Positions 26,001 to 36,844 of a stretch of DNA of 64,000 bases are shown piece after piece. The DNA lies in NCBI RefSeq assembly GCF_018320785.1, contig NC_054869.1, positions 14,084,698-14,148,697 on the forward strand. Reading direction: 5' to 3'. The number at the start of each line of letters is the position of its first letter. Position 1 is the stretch's first letter. Source of the stretch: Cheilinus undulatus (lineage: Eukaryota; Chordata; Actinopteri; Labriformes; Labridae). Below the pieces are notes generated by a model. The model did no database searches. It saw only the letters and a list, made by a program, of their open reading frames with translations, and was not told the DNA's origin. A program made the position numbers and the translations under genes.

Positions 26001-29000
26001 TTCCAACAATTTAAGACACATCCATGTGTATAATCACATCCTAACTGATGTTTAGAATTTAAATGAAGAAATCTTTCTGTTCTCTCAAACAGAGAGTGGT
26101 AGTAACTTAATAAAAAGGTCACATTAAAGTTAAATGGTTAAAAGTAAACCTGTTACTTAAATATTCTTTCCTCTCTCAGTCTGTAATAGTCCATGCAGTT
26201 TGATGCTGCATTGTGTTCTACTCCTGACTGTAACGTTCCTCTCCTCATCTCTCTCCATCCTCGCCGTCTGTCCGTCTGCCTCATATCAGACCGCTACGTT
26301 AATCCAGATGCGTGTTGGCTTGTTAAGCACCCAAAGGGAACTACAGTATCTACCAGAGGAATTATTAAGAGAATTGATACTCGAATGTAACACCATTTAG
26401 ACTACAGAACTCGTAAATTGAGTCCGTCTGACTCGAGTTTGAAGCCTCTGAGGGGTGAGGTCTTCAAGTTGTGACTTGAGCTGTGTACCTCGTGCACAGA
26501 CACACCTCTCCCTGCCCCGTGTTGAGCTACGAGATGTTAGCCGGTGTTTCGAGCAGCTGCTTTGACAAGTTTTGTATTGTTTAGGAGGGGGCAGGGTGAG
26601 TGTTGGAGAAGTGAGGCACACTTGTTCCATGCTTCAGTGATCCCCCAGAAAATATTCCCCGAATATACATTCCTCTTTCTACAAATGCACAACATTTTCA
26701 GTCAAATTCATTCAATTTCTGTAATTTCCACATTAAATACTAGATTCTATTTTTATTAGCCAATTCCGCGATTCTGTTAACACAGAAATCATAGGGCCCT
26801 AGTATAGTTTCTCTGCATAATTCAGAGAGTTTTGGGGAAAAAGTGGGCCAAAAACCAATGCTGGCTCAATTGTACACTATATCAAAAAGTTGTGGAGCAT
26901 TTTATTTTTCACCCAGAAAACCTCTGTGTTTGGCACTTTCTTGCAATGCAAGCTTCAGCTACCGGCTACATGCTCTTTGGGTATGCAGGCTTTATCAGAA
27001 GCAACAAAAAATTGGGCTGGTTATTTCATTTCAGTTTTCCACTTCAACTGCTAATGCAATGTCTTCATAAAGTAAACATATTGTTCTGACTGCAGTTTTT
27101 CTAAATATCAGCTATTAGAGGAATAAAGTGACAGCCATAAACTTACTTGGAGGACATATTTCCATTCAGCTCTTCTGGTGGGGGTCAGTTTCTCCAATTT
27201 CTCTTCAGAAAGTTGAAGATGTCCCAATAATACCGTCATTCAGTACAGTAGAAAACTCTGGATGGGGAGTGATGCAGGCTGCAGGCGTTTGTGAGCCTCT
27301 GTCTTTGATCAGAAAAGTATTGTGAAGTCTCACTCAACAATAGCTCTCTATCTTCGCTGGGTATGGACTCACAATTTGCACACCTACACCCCCAGGTAGC
27401 CTGGGATCTCTCCTGCTAACCAGTCTCCACCAAATTTCTTTCGTCTGTCTTTCTTCCCACTGAGTCTCTTTATAAGTTGTTCCTCTATGTACTCCAGGTC
27501 ATGAAAGTACCCTCTCTCATCCACAGTAAACAAAATGTCATTTCCACTTGAAATTGCTCATTTTAGTTTTACTTTAGCTTATTTTGTTGTCGCTATCTCT
27601 GATGGTGCTCACGGACCCAAACAGCTTTTCAGATACGCTGCCGTGGAAGAGCATGTAGCCAGCAGCCAAACCTTGCATTGCAAAATAGTGCCAAATACAG
27701 AGGCTTTCTGGGAGAATACAACTGAGCCATCATTTTCTTTTGGACTTTTTTTTTTTTTTTTTTTTTTTTTACCTAAAACTGGTTGCATAGTGAAACTGTA
27801 CCCATCTGTAGTGCTGTATAGGCTAGCTTGCTAAAGCACCTCATGCTTAAAGGGGTAATGCTCACTGAAACTACTAGAGGCTAATGCTACTACTATTGCT
27901 AAGTACGTTATAAAACACAACTTTAAAAATAGTGAAATATCCCTTTAATGCATTTCTTGAAATTAGGTTGTTTGCAGAAAGTAGGTCAAAGATATAGTAC
28001 ACAGTTAATATGATTATTATTTCATTTTTATACATCAGTTGGTTCTGATTGAGTATTCTGATTGGACAGGAGATAAAAATAGGAACACCATAGTGGATAA
28101 TGTTTCACTTAGATTCATGACCATTAAAGTTATCATATTGTATTCTATTATGAACATAGCTTTTAGCCGTTTGTAAACATTACCATGAAAACCATTTTAT
28201 ATGTTTTTGAAAGCCAAACTGAGTCCAGAAAGGTCCAGAAATACACTGATTGTGTATTCATTATTGTCCAAAGCTGTATGTTTTCTGTCAGTGAGTTCTT
28301 GAAGTGCTAAATAAGCTGAATGTTTTTTCTGAAACCAAATTTGTGATTCTGAAGAATATTTCTGCCACCGTTTGTGTTGACAAGGCTGGTAATATAAGTC
28401 CAGGCCCTTCTTGATTTTGACTGGTCATTGAGGTAGATGTGGGGTGAGATTAAAATGAAACGGAAGTTAAGCAATTTTCAGCTGAGGTTGTTGTGAACTT
28501 TCCACAAAAAGTATTTTTGGCACTACATTGCAGCAGTGCTGATATCCAGTGCATCGCTCTGTCTTGTGTTGTAATTAGACCCCTCTTCTCCTTTGTCTGC
28601 CCAGGTTGTGCAGTGGAATTTTGGACGTCCGCAACGTCCTCAAACACAAAGTGAAGTTGGGTCTGGGAACAGGTGGGGGCCGTTTCACTTTTAGTGTTGT
28701 TAGATCAAAATAGACAAATTCATACACACTATCAAAAGGAGGCTTAATTATTCTGAAACTGAGTACAGCCTACTGGAAGCACTTAAATGGTTTATGACAT
28801 TGCTTTATACTAATCTGCTTTTACAACAGTCATTTTATTGATGTAGTTGCTGCAGAAATATTTGGCACACAGGGGAGGTGACGATCAGCTGATCACTTTT
28901 TAGTAGCTTTACTGGTTCAAAAATGTAACAAGAAGCTTTAAAAGATTAATTTCCAGGCCTTAATCTGAAGAATTTAAACAGAAATTCAGTTTTCATAATC

Positions 29001-30440
29001 ACAGTTTGTGTATTAAATGCATCTGTATGTGGATTAATAATGTGGTATATCTGCTCTGTGTTCAGACGTTGCTGGAGGTTACTCAGCCTCCATGCTGGAT
29101 GCCATAAGGAGAGCTCTGGACTCGTCCAAAGTGTTGACAATCCAGGACCCAGACTATGAAACGCTCACCTTTGAGGAGGTGTTCAGACTTGCTACACTGG
29201 GAGGCAGCCAAGGTAAAAACCCCACAACCCAACAGAAGTAGCCCTGTGTAAAATCATCAAAAAACTTTAAACATTTGCCTCCTTGTAAGTACCAGTCTCA
29301 CCAACTACTCAGCTTTTCAGGCTGAAGTGTTTCAGCACACTTTAAGATGTTTTGTGTGAGAGTGCTGCAGCAGAAATGCCTGATTCACTACACCAGGAGA
29401 TATTCTTAGTGGTGACTGATTGCAATTTTACACAAGGGAAGGGAACACAACAGCTCCTCTTATGATATTTTTTTTCTGCAGCCTTGTCGATGGATGACCA
29501 GACAGGAAACTTTGAAGAGGGCAAGGACTTTGACGCTCTGAGAGTGAACGTCGCTGCTCCCGGTGGACCCATAGACCTGATCCAGTGTGATGATCCAAAG
29601 GTCTGTACAGTGGCAAAGTCTCCATGTAGTATATCAGTATACATCTACATATGAATTATTAAAAGCTAAAATAAAGGTTGTAATTTATCTCTTTAAATCT
29701 GACCTCCATTTCAGATTCTTTTGGAAAAGTTCTTGAATTTAGGTAAGTTTCTGCAGGTTTTCAGACTTCAGTGTGCCATATCATGCTAACTTTTCAAAAA
29801 CAGCATGTATACTGAGATTTAGACTTTATATGAATTAAAAAAAAAATTTCTATTACCTACTTTAATAAGAGCCTAGATAATTTAATATAGGCTTTAAGTT
29901 ATACAAGATATGTAAGGATTATAAAATAAGAAATAAGTATTTTAAGACTGTTAACCTTTACAAAATACACACAGGGACTAGAGATGTTCACAAACTATTT
30001 GTTAAATAATTTTATATCATCATAAATAATTAAAAAAAGTTAACAAGAAAAAATGCAGAAAATAAATACAATTCCAAATAATAATTGTTTATGAAAAAAT
30101 GTTCAAAATGCATAGTACTACAATATTTTAAGTAGGGGTACACTATATGGACTAAAGTAACCTGCCCATTATGCCATTAGGCACTGTAATGAATTTACAT
30201 TCAAATACATGTACTTTAATAAGGATGCCCCATCCCATTCTTTAATCAGTATGTTTTTATTTTCATATTGCATTTCCATGCTATCAGTTTATTTTTACGA
30301 GGAATCAATGGAATCAGTGATCCTTGTTCACTTTTTAATGTTTTTCTTTTTTCATTTCCACAGGCGATGATCGAAACATTGTGGAGGTGTTTGTTGCCGG
30401 GAGGAAAGTGGTGCCTTTCGCAGACAAAACAGCAGAGTAA
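11046..30440 (+). CDS. gda: guanine deaminase (14 coding exons, 454 aa)
   Basis: Guanine deaminase hydrolyses guanine to xanthine and ammonia in the cytosol. It is a zinc enzyme of the amidohydrolase superfamily. Coding exons: 11046-11174, 12423-12511, 12599-12770, 12955-13042, 22567-22672, 24637-24664, 24752-24859, 25145-25252, 25343-25440, 28605-28672, 29066-29212, 29482-29600, 29715-29742, 30364-30440. All introns are GT-AG (exon 6 uses an AAG acceptor) and all phases agree. The 454 aa equal the human length. Zinc and catalytic residues are present: His84 and His86 (VDTHIHASQ), His242 with Glu245 (SHISE), His281 (MAHG) and Asp332 (GLGTDVAGG). Guanine contacts Arg215-Phe216 (TPRF) also remain. 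The start ATG has G at -3 and +4; the frame continues 5' only from a GTG. Exons 6 and 13 are only 28 bp each. Intron 4 is 9.5 kb. The C-terminus is ..VVPFADKTAE, without the SSSV PDZ ligand of mammalian cypin. Confidence 0.96.
13050..14230 (-). mobile_element. L2-type LINE relic (RT and 3' end), in gda intron 4
   Basis: On the minus strand, near 14010-14085, a frame reads 'CGVPQGSILGPILFSLYLLP' and onward. Then comes 'YTEDTQIYLPSKR' (13940-13985), the reverse-transcriptase F/YxDD box with the Asp pair changed to Glu-Asp. Further on, 'RLQLVQNAAACLLTG' (about 13610-13655) is the C-terminal region typical of L2/CR1-like fish LINEs. The element lies antisense to gda, is full of frameshifts, and ends near 13060. 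Its 5' part is missing or displaced. Confidence 0.75.
14231..18700. other. gda intron 4 interior
   Basis: No exon or RNA gene is supported. About 15050-15330 resembles upstream antisense LINE sequence ('gtgaccaactgtgtcaaaagcagctgttctaat'-type wording) and may belong with the 13.05-14.23 kb relic, split by about 800 bases. The rest is AT-rich intron without recognisable structure. Open frames on both strands at 15.4-16.1 kb and 17.4-17.8 kb have no familiar content. Confidence 0.4.
18720..18990. repeat. degenerate TAGCTAA-type repeat
   Basis: The pentamers 'agcta' and 'tagct', often inside 'gtagctaaa', 'aacatagct' or 'gttagct', recur more than a dozen times in about 270 bases. Because the unit is almost palindromic, both strands look alike. 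This is a decayed minisatellite or palindromic repeat inside gda intron 4. Confidence 0.55.
18991..21604. other. gda intron 4, nothing recognised
   Basis: AT-rich intron sequence. No exon, RNA gene or repeat could be supported. Confidence 0.4.
21605..22180 (+). repeat. non-autonomous repeat, copy 2
   Basis: Starts with 'gtgtttggtaagggcaggac' and contains 'gataaaactgccgctatact' near 21901. The reverse complement of that phrase appears near 41745 ('agtatagtggcagttttatc'), so the two are copies of one family in opposite orientation. The copy inside the Tc1 relic at 6.2 kb shares the general layout. No coding capacity. It may be a MITE-like DNA element. Confidence 0.55.
22185..22335 (-). mobile_element. 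LINE reverse-transcriptase fragment
   Basis: On the minus strand the frame reads 'YRVPQGPVLGLIRFIFYMLP' at about 22208-22280, the conserved VPQGSxLGPxLF box of LINE reverse transcriptases. 'ADEIHLYGS' (about 22150-22180) resembles the following catalytic box in decayed form. It is a short relic, 230 bases before gda exon 5. Confidence 0.6.
23250..23412 (+). repeat. tRNA-derived SINE
   Basis: Shows internal RNA polymerase III promoter elements: an A box in 'tagttgagtggttaaggcg' (about 23264-23282) and a B box 'ggttcaattcc' at 23307-23317. A tRNA-unrelated tail follows ('cctgcatgtctctccccgct' and 'ctatccactgtcctatctaa') and ends in 'taaaggcaaaaaggccaaaa'. It lies in gda intron 5. No tRNA cloverleaf can be completed, so it is not a tRNA gene. 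Confidence 0.8.
23570..23760 (-). repeat. probable LINE 3' tail, antisense
   Basis: 'atacagcaccattcaaagtg cattacagag'-type wording followed by A-rich sequence resembles antisense 3' ends of fish L2-like LINEs, such as the start of the 13.05-kb relic ('gtggcacatctcaaaaacaaagtgctgcac'-type). No coding part remains. Confidence 0.35.
24170..24345 (-). repeat. tRNA-derived SINE, antisense
   Basis: Read on the minus strand it begins 'gggcactggttaagctcagg tggtaaagcagg', an A-box-like head, followed by a degraded B box ('gtgggatcgac') and a tail with 'gtctctttccaggtgtccta', comparable to the tails of the SINEs at 23.25 kb and 0.48 kb. Intron 5 of gda therefore holds two SINEs in opposite directions within 1.1 kb. 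Confidence 0.6.
25606..27948. mobile_element. TTAA-flanked DNA element with long TIRs (Kolobok/piggyBac-like), in gda intron 9
   Basis: Both ends are bordered by TTAA (25606-25609 and 27945-27948). The inverted termini read AGGGATATT.. on each side. The terminal inverted repeats are about 130-150 bp: 'agcctatacagcactacaga' near 25719 is matched in reverse by 'tctgtagtgctgtataggct' near 27805, and 'gtgagcatt'/'aatgctcac' pair further out. The interior shows no transposase, so it is non-autonomous. TTAA targets with RR..YY ends fit Kolobok, but piggyBac is also possible. The poly-T run 27746-27770 is inside it. Confidence 0.65.
25747..26803. mobile_element. hAT-like non-autonomous element nested in the TTAA element
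   Basis: The ends are inverted: 'gggccctatgaaatctg' at 25749-25765 and its near reverse complement 'cagaaatcatagggccc' ending near 26800. The segment is inserted beside the left TIR of the larger TTAA-flanked element, so it is the younger insertion. A clean 8-bp target duplication was not found, so the hAT assignment rests on the GGGCCCTA-type ends. Open frames at 26.2-26.7 kb within it are not genes. Confidence 0.5.
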
Positions 30441-33400
30441 ACACTTTCATCCTCAGAAGACTTTTAGCCACCTCGCTGTCTAAAACAAAGAACCTCAAAG
30501 AGGATTTTAAAAATAAAACCCAGCAGAAATTTGACTATCACAGCACAAGAACAATCTGCTGGAAACGACCTAATGCTGCATGGATTTAGCTGCTTCTTTG
30601 ATGCTATTATTGCAAACATTTGACTGTTTCTGAATCAGAAGGCTTGTTTAATGAGGTTCAGTGAAGGTCATGATAGATTGTGGTCAGCTGTGTGCAAATT
30701 CTGTCTCCTCCAAGCCTTATGGCTGATTATAGGATTTAACACGGGAAATAAGGGACTGAACAAGCGCTGTGAACCTTCTGATTTGTCTCTTGGTAATTTA
30801 AGATAGATGGCTAGTTGCTTATTGAACACATCTGAACAACAAGATGCCTTTTATGTCCTCTTTGTATGTTTGCAGAATACTGCAAAAACTTCTATCTAAG
30901 CAATCTATTTGTCTAACTTGTTGTCAAGCATATTTCACTGCATTTATTTAAGCCACATGTCCAGAAAAACATTTTTTTTCAAAATATCATACTCAAGAAA
31001 TAAGACTTGAATCACCTGTTAAAGTCAAAAACATTTACCAGTGGGGTAAACTAATTTCACTTGATTGTCTTGAAATGAGATGCAGATGCTCAAATACAAT
31101 GCAGACAGCCCCATTGGCAAATAGGGGACTGTAGGACTGTAGGACTGTCTGCATTATTGTGTTAATCCAGATATAATTAAGGTCTGGAATTAACACAAAT
31201 ACACTGTCATTCATCACATCCTATTTGGTGTACTGTAGTTAAGTTCCTGTAGCGGGACAGCAGCTGGATGCTGCTGACTAAAGCATCGTCCTGCTCCAGA
31301 GTGATGGAAAAGAAGGACATTGCATTGAATGTCTCAGAGGACAAATCAAATATACTTTTCATCTTCTTTTTTTTAACCATTCTCTTTAGCTATTTTTATT
31401 TACTTCATCTATTCCTTTCAAAATAAAAGCAGGTTTTTAACTAAACATAGAAGTACTCATAGCTAAAAAAAAAAAAATAAAAGAACAGGAAAGAATAAGA
31501 AAGAAAAGTTTCTTGATGCAGTTTCTTATTTTCATAATTAACCTTAACTGTGTTGTGTGCACATGCTGTTGCATTGACTGGGAATCACAGGACCTCAGTG
31601 ATTCTGTACGTGCACTCCTGCAAATAGCTGAACAGTTTTAAACCCTGCATTGCATTGAATGCATATTTCAATGCTGTCTCCTACCTGTAAGTGATGGTTT
31701 CTAACCACACTAGTGTAGCAGTACAGGTCAGGTCAGGTTAGGAGCATATACTGGTTCAGCACTTTGCCACGTCAACCTTGGTCCTGTACTGCTCTGGCCT
31801 TCTCATGGCCATCCTCCAGGCCTGTGCCAGGCCCATGTCCCATTTCCCCAGGTAGCCTCCCAACTGCCCCCTACACAAAGCATGCGGTCGTCCCCAGCCG
31901 CCCCTGGCATCTGGACCAGACCCCGAAACCAGAAAAGCGTGCCAGGTGCCATTCTTGTATCAGGCAGCTGACCCCTCCCATCCCTGCTCTCCTTAGCATG
32001 TCAGCATTAGACACATGATCTATTCAACGAAACCCAAAGACATACCATGAAGAGGTTGTCACAAAGGAGTCCAGCCAGCGCCCCTCGTCGTCAGCCAATG
32101 TCCTAAGATACCGGATGCCACTCCATAGTAAAAACATTGCCCCGTTAGCAGTACAGCACTACTTTAAATAATTAGTGGAAATTTGGGATCCCAATGCCTT
32201 TGCATTCATTTGATTCATAAATTGACTGATAAGGATTGCTTCATATTGTCAATTTTGACAAAAAAAAAATAGTTTTATATGCGGAGTAATTATTAAATGT
32301 GATGAAACTTGAGTAAGCGTGATAACCTCCTAAAATTCAGTGATAAATCACAATTTTGAAAAAGTTTTGATCAAATGAAAAACAGACCGTATTTTTTGCT
32401 TTGATTTCTTGAAATAAAGTTTCTCTGGATTTGTCATGTGACTGTGGCCTAAAAAATTCGCAATAAGATATTGTTGACAAAAAATTATACAAGTATCCTT
32501 ACTTGGGTTTGATTTTTTTGTGTTTTTGCTCAAAATGCTCCTTTAAATTTGCCAGAATTAACTCGCATAAAGCACTTGTTGGCTCTGGAGTGTGTGCTAT
32601 ATCATATTTTCCATTTCATTTTATTTTGATATAAAAGTGTGCTCCCATCAGAAATTGAAACAGAACAATGCTTCACGAGGTTAAGTCCGGTGTGAATGTG
32701 GGACTTTGTGCCCGTGTTGTAAATCTGCTCAGTGGAGCTGCAGCGCCTGACCTTAATAACCCTCAATGATCTCACTTTCATGCCTGTGTAGTTACACTTG
32801 TTTTATGATCAGAAGAATGATCTTTTACTCATGACTTATTTGGTTGTAAACACAGTTCACTCCAATGTGTAAAGTAATGTAATCGCTGTATTCTAATCTC
32901 TTTAGTTTCATTTGATCCCAGTAAGCTTTCTGTGCATTAAAACAGGTTACACAGGGAACAATGAAATCTTAAAAATGGCATTCCAGAAGATGTTTATACT
33001 GATAAACACTCTGACAAAGTAAAAATGCACTTTAGCAGGTGCCTTGAACAGAAGCCACGAGCAGACAGACATTCATACATTTAATTTTATTCAGTCTTTC
33101 TGTGAAATTGAGTAAATTTTGTTTGTATAATATCTTGACCTTTCTTTTGTAGTCTTGGGATAACAGCACTGGTTTTCTCAGAATAATGACTTGAATTCAT
33201 GTTTTGCTGAGATCCAGAGAAAAGCCTGTCACAGAAACATGGAGTGAATTAATTATGTGGACATATTTTGTATGTTTTTATTGGCTTCTGCTCATTATAG
33301 GAATCGGTTAGCTTTTTAGTAGTTGTACAGCTGAGATTGTTGATTCCTTTTTCTGCTGGATATTGTGTTTTCTCTCTCAATACAACAATGTATTTTTAAA

Positions 33401-33643
33401 CTTAAATTATAATCAGTTTAATCCGTCTTATGACGCTTTTCTAAATAAAGGGAAATTGAATGCACTGATTGCAGAGAATATGCTTGTGTTCATGAATTAA
33501 AATGTATTTAACACTTTTTTTGTCTTTGTAGCGAAATAAACTAATTTTTATTACAAAATGTCTCTCTCTGACAGCACATTTTAAATGTAAAATAGTTTTC
33601 TTTGTATTCTGTGATGTGTAAAGTCATCAGAGAATGAAATAAA
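30441..33643 (+). other. probable gda 3' region with poly(A) signals
   Basis: After the gda stop (30438-30440) there is an early AATAAA near 30512. Stronger candidates lie at 33444-33449 and 33638-33643; the last is followed by a T/GT-rich stretch ('gttttatctgtttttgtgta'). The 3' UTR could be short (about 90 nt) or about 3.2 kb. The long form would contain an antisense LINE fragment at 31.7-32.1 kb. RNA reads are needed to choose. Confidence 0.4.
31735..32120 (-). mobile_element. GC-rich LINE ORF2 C-terminal relic
   Basis: On the minus strand a frame contains 'DHVSNADMLRRAGMGGVSCL' and continues with '..HLARFSGFG', matching the C-terminal part of many LINE polyproteins (the 'RAGM..LI..RHLRLFGHVAR' pattern). 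It then has 'AHGPGTGLEDGHEKARAVQ'-type decayed sequence. It is clearly GC-richer than its flanks. Stops and shifts show it is dead. The clade is uncertain. Confidence 0.5.
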
Positions 33644-33974
33644 GGACACCGTTTTATCTGTTTTTGTGTATTTTAATGCTGTTTTTAGCTTGGAGTGTAG
33701 GTTGACAGTGTTAATTCCATTAATGCAAACTGATTCTCATTAACAGACCAGTCCTCAACTTCTTCAACAGTTTGTCTACATCTGTGTTAGACAGTTTAGA
33801 GGGTTTAAAGACAGATAAGTGACATGAGGATGGGGTCTGGCATGTCTTTCTGACAGAAAGGCCTCTACTGAACTTCAAAAACACTTCACAGCATGTAGGA
33901 GAGCAAGCATGGATGCCTCTTATGGCCACTAGAGGGCGACATGGTGCTTTTTTAAAAAAATGAAATAACTTCAT

Positions 33975-34640
33975 GGACAAAAGTATTCGGCCACCTGACT
34001 ATTACACCTACAGAAACTGTAATGGCATTGTATTCATGTACATGTACTTTCACATGAAGTCGGTACCCCTTTTGCTGCTATAAAAGCCTGGACGGCTTTC
34101 CACAAGATTGTGGAGTGTTTCCATTGGAATTTGTGTCCATTTTTTCAGAGCATTTATGAGGTCAGGCACTGATGTTGGATGAGAAAGCCTGGCACACAAT
34201 CTCCTAGTTCATCCCAAAGATGCTTGATGGGGTTGAGGTCAGGGCTCTTTGCTGACCAGTAAAGGTCTTCCGCACTTAGTTCATCAAACCATGTCTTTAT
34301 AACCTTGCTTTGTGCACTGGTGCACAGTCATGTTAGAATAAAAAAAGGTCCTTCCCCAAACTGTTGCCACAAAGTTGGAAGCATAGCCTCGATTCTGAAA
34401 AACAACACCACACCATTATCCCTGCTCCATCAAACTTCACAGTTGTAATGCAGTCAGGCAGGTAACGTTCTCCTGGCATCCACCAAACCCAGACTCGCCT
34501 ATCTGACTGTCAAACATAGGAGCATGATTGGTCACTCAACAGAACTCATTTCCTCTACTCCACAGTCCAGGGTCGTTATGCTTTACCACTCCATCTGGCA
34601 TTGGCATAACAGCCAATAGGAATGCTGCCAAAAAGAGCCC
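33975..34640 (-). mobile_element. Tc1-like transposon relic
   Basis: The left end begins 'atggacaaaagtattcggcc', a typical Tc1 terminal phrase. On the minus strand 'SPDLNPIKHLWDEL' is read near 34200-34250; the Glu of the DD34E triad is replaced by Lys (NPIEHLW to NPIKHLW). Further transposase-like sequence runs to about 34620, where it is truncated. Confidence 0.75.
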
Positions 34641-34789
34641 TGCAATAAAACAATCAGTAAGAGCTCTGCCACCATAGAGCCAATAGAAGTGCTATCTTTA
34701 TGCATTCATACTTACAAACAGCTTTGTATGCATTTTGTGTGATATTACATACATAGATACTCTTATGTATGCTTTTCAGGTGCAATAAT

Positions 34790-35245
34790 GCATGCATAAA
34801 CACACCTGTAAATGCAAACTATGTGCAATAGGGCTATCTGCAATAATATTAGCACTTTAACTAACAAGGCCAAGGGTAATGTGCAATCTCTTCATTAAGC
34901 ACATTCATGATCATGTGCAATACATCAGCACACTTGCATTTAGCACTATAGCACTTTACTGACTGCCTTATGCACTTTAACTGCAAAGGTCACTTTATTC
35001 TCGGGCCATCTTAAGCAAAGGTCATGTAGCCACCTACTGTATCGTTATATTTGGGTCTTCATATTTTATTGTACTGTCTATGTTGTCTGGTCTCTTGGTG
35101 TTTTCTGATTTTATGTAGATTTTTAATGGACTCTTTGTTGTATATAACATCAACCTACCGGGACTACAGATGGAAGTTAGCCTACGGCCCATGTTCATGT
35201 TCATTAATGTGCATTGTCCCTTGTAATAAATAAATAAATAAAATG
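34790..35245 (+). mobile_element. LINE 3' end with (AAAT)n tail
   Basis: The last 120 bases ('gggactacagatggaagtta' .. 'gttcattaatgtgcattgtc' .. 'aataaataaataaataaaat') match the usual 3' end of a fish LINE: an untranslated tail closing in an (AAAT)n microsatellite at about 35226-35244. The upstream part, with repeated 'gcactttaac', has no reverse-transcriptase frame. It is 5'-truncated, as is common for LINEs. Confidence 0.5.
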
Positions 35246-36844
35246 GACTCGTATCTATTTTTGCCAACCTGGCCCTGAATCTTTTAAGGCTCTGGGCCTG
35301 AACCTATACAAAACTGATCCAGGTCTGGCTCACATCCAGACTTAATGAATTCTCAATAATCTCATCTGTGGCTCTCTGGCACAGTGCTGGTCCAAGGGTG
35401 AAGAAAAGTATAAGTTCTGGTACTGGTCCATTGTACCAAGGAACAATGCTCTGGATTCATTTTAACAGTCAGGACCCCATAGTTATGCAAAGTTTGTTTA
35501 TTATTTATTTTATATTTTACAATTTATTGTTTGATTCTAATCACATTCGGTTTATCTATAATTGTGGATATTGTCTCTCTATAACAGTTTACGTGGTTTG
35601 TTTAAATAATAGCAATGAAATTGTTCAACGTCACTGGAGTTACCTGTTGAGCCTGTAAGGATTTGAAACTTCTTCGACACTTTCTGCCGGCCTTGAACAC
35701 GGCTCTCTTTGAGTTTACAGGGCGCTTATGCCCTAAACATGTCTTTCAGGAATACTGTCTACTAAGGTCAACTCTGAGCACAAAATGTCCGAATGTATTT
35801 ACAATACTCATCAACATAATAAGAAAATTAAGATTAAGATTGGCCTTCAAGGTTGTACCTTGATTTGATCGCAACCGCCAGCAAAGTCTGAGAGGAAGTT
35901 GTGCCTTGAAGACGAAACTCGGGGTAACACTAACGCAGAGACTCCAACCAGGAAGTGCTAAGGATAAAGGTTGTTTTTGCATTTTTTCCAGTCTTCTTGT
36001 TTATGGGACTTTAAAACAAACCAAAAAAAAAAAAGAAAGATTCTCATTGGTTTAGCAGGTAGGTCTACACGAAATATATTTGAACTTCCTCCACTTGAAA
36101 TAGAGAGATTGGTAGGCTTGTCATGTATAGTTTTGTTCGGTAGATACCACTTTTCATATAAACATATAAAAGGAATCAACAGCGAAAGTCCAAAATGATG
36201 TCTTTTATTCTTGTTCTTGTACAATTTTTTGTCGTAAATGATCGTCATCCGAGTCGGAGTTTCTCAAACTCTGACTTGTGTTCCTCAGATAAAACATATT
36301 TAACACATAATCTTAGGAAACCTTTGCGTCTTCAACGAGATCTAAACGACATGATAAATATCCCACAGCCAGATGAAGTGCTCAGATAATTTACTCGTGG
36401 ATAGAAAGAATGAACCCCAGTCAATCAGTGACACAAGTGTGATGTTTTATGGATATTTTCACCAGTTTGAAAAAAGAATTAACAAAATGAGCATTCTGCA
36501 TATTGACAGATATTTTTTATCAGATTAAATGAACAAATAAATCCTTAGTGACTCATTTTATTGTAAAATTTTGTTGAAATGTGTGTATCTTATTTTATAC
36601 ATTAAGGTGAAAGAAACTATGTAATTGATTAATAATATAAATGCATAATTAGATTTATTTTGAGTGATATCTGGGATATTGATGGTTAATACTATGTTCT
36701 ATATGCCACTGGTTGTGATAGAAATGAATACTGAGCTTAGGAAGTGGATGTTTACGCGTGGGTCACTTCCACCTTTTCACTAAGCAGCATTGTGCTCTTG
36801 TTCCTATTCTGCTCCACATCCAGGCCACATTTAGTAGGCATATA
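35246..36844. other. intergenic; possible 5' region of the LRR gene
   Basis: No clear gene. A less AT-rich stretch at about 35865-35965 has CpGs and two GGAAGT (ETS-like) sites, and could be a non-coding first exon or promoter of the LRR gene 1.8 kb downstream. This is weak. Small open frames on both strands (35.0-36.4 kb) carry nothing familiar. Confidence 0.3.

Noticed and set aside
26193-26759. overlapping open frames on both strands as a small gene
   Set aside because: They sit within a nested DNA element in gda intron 9 and show no known domain.
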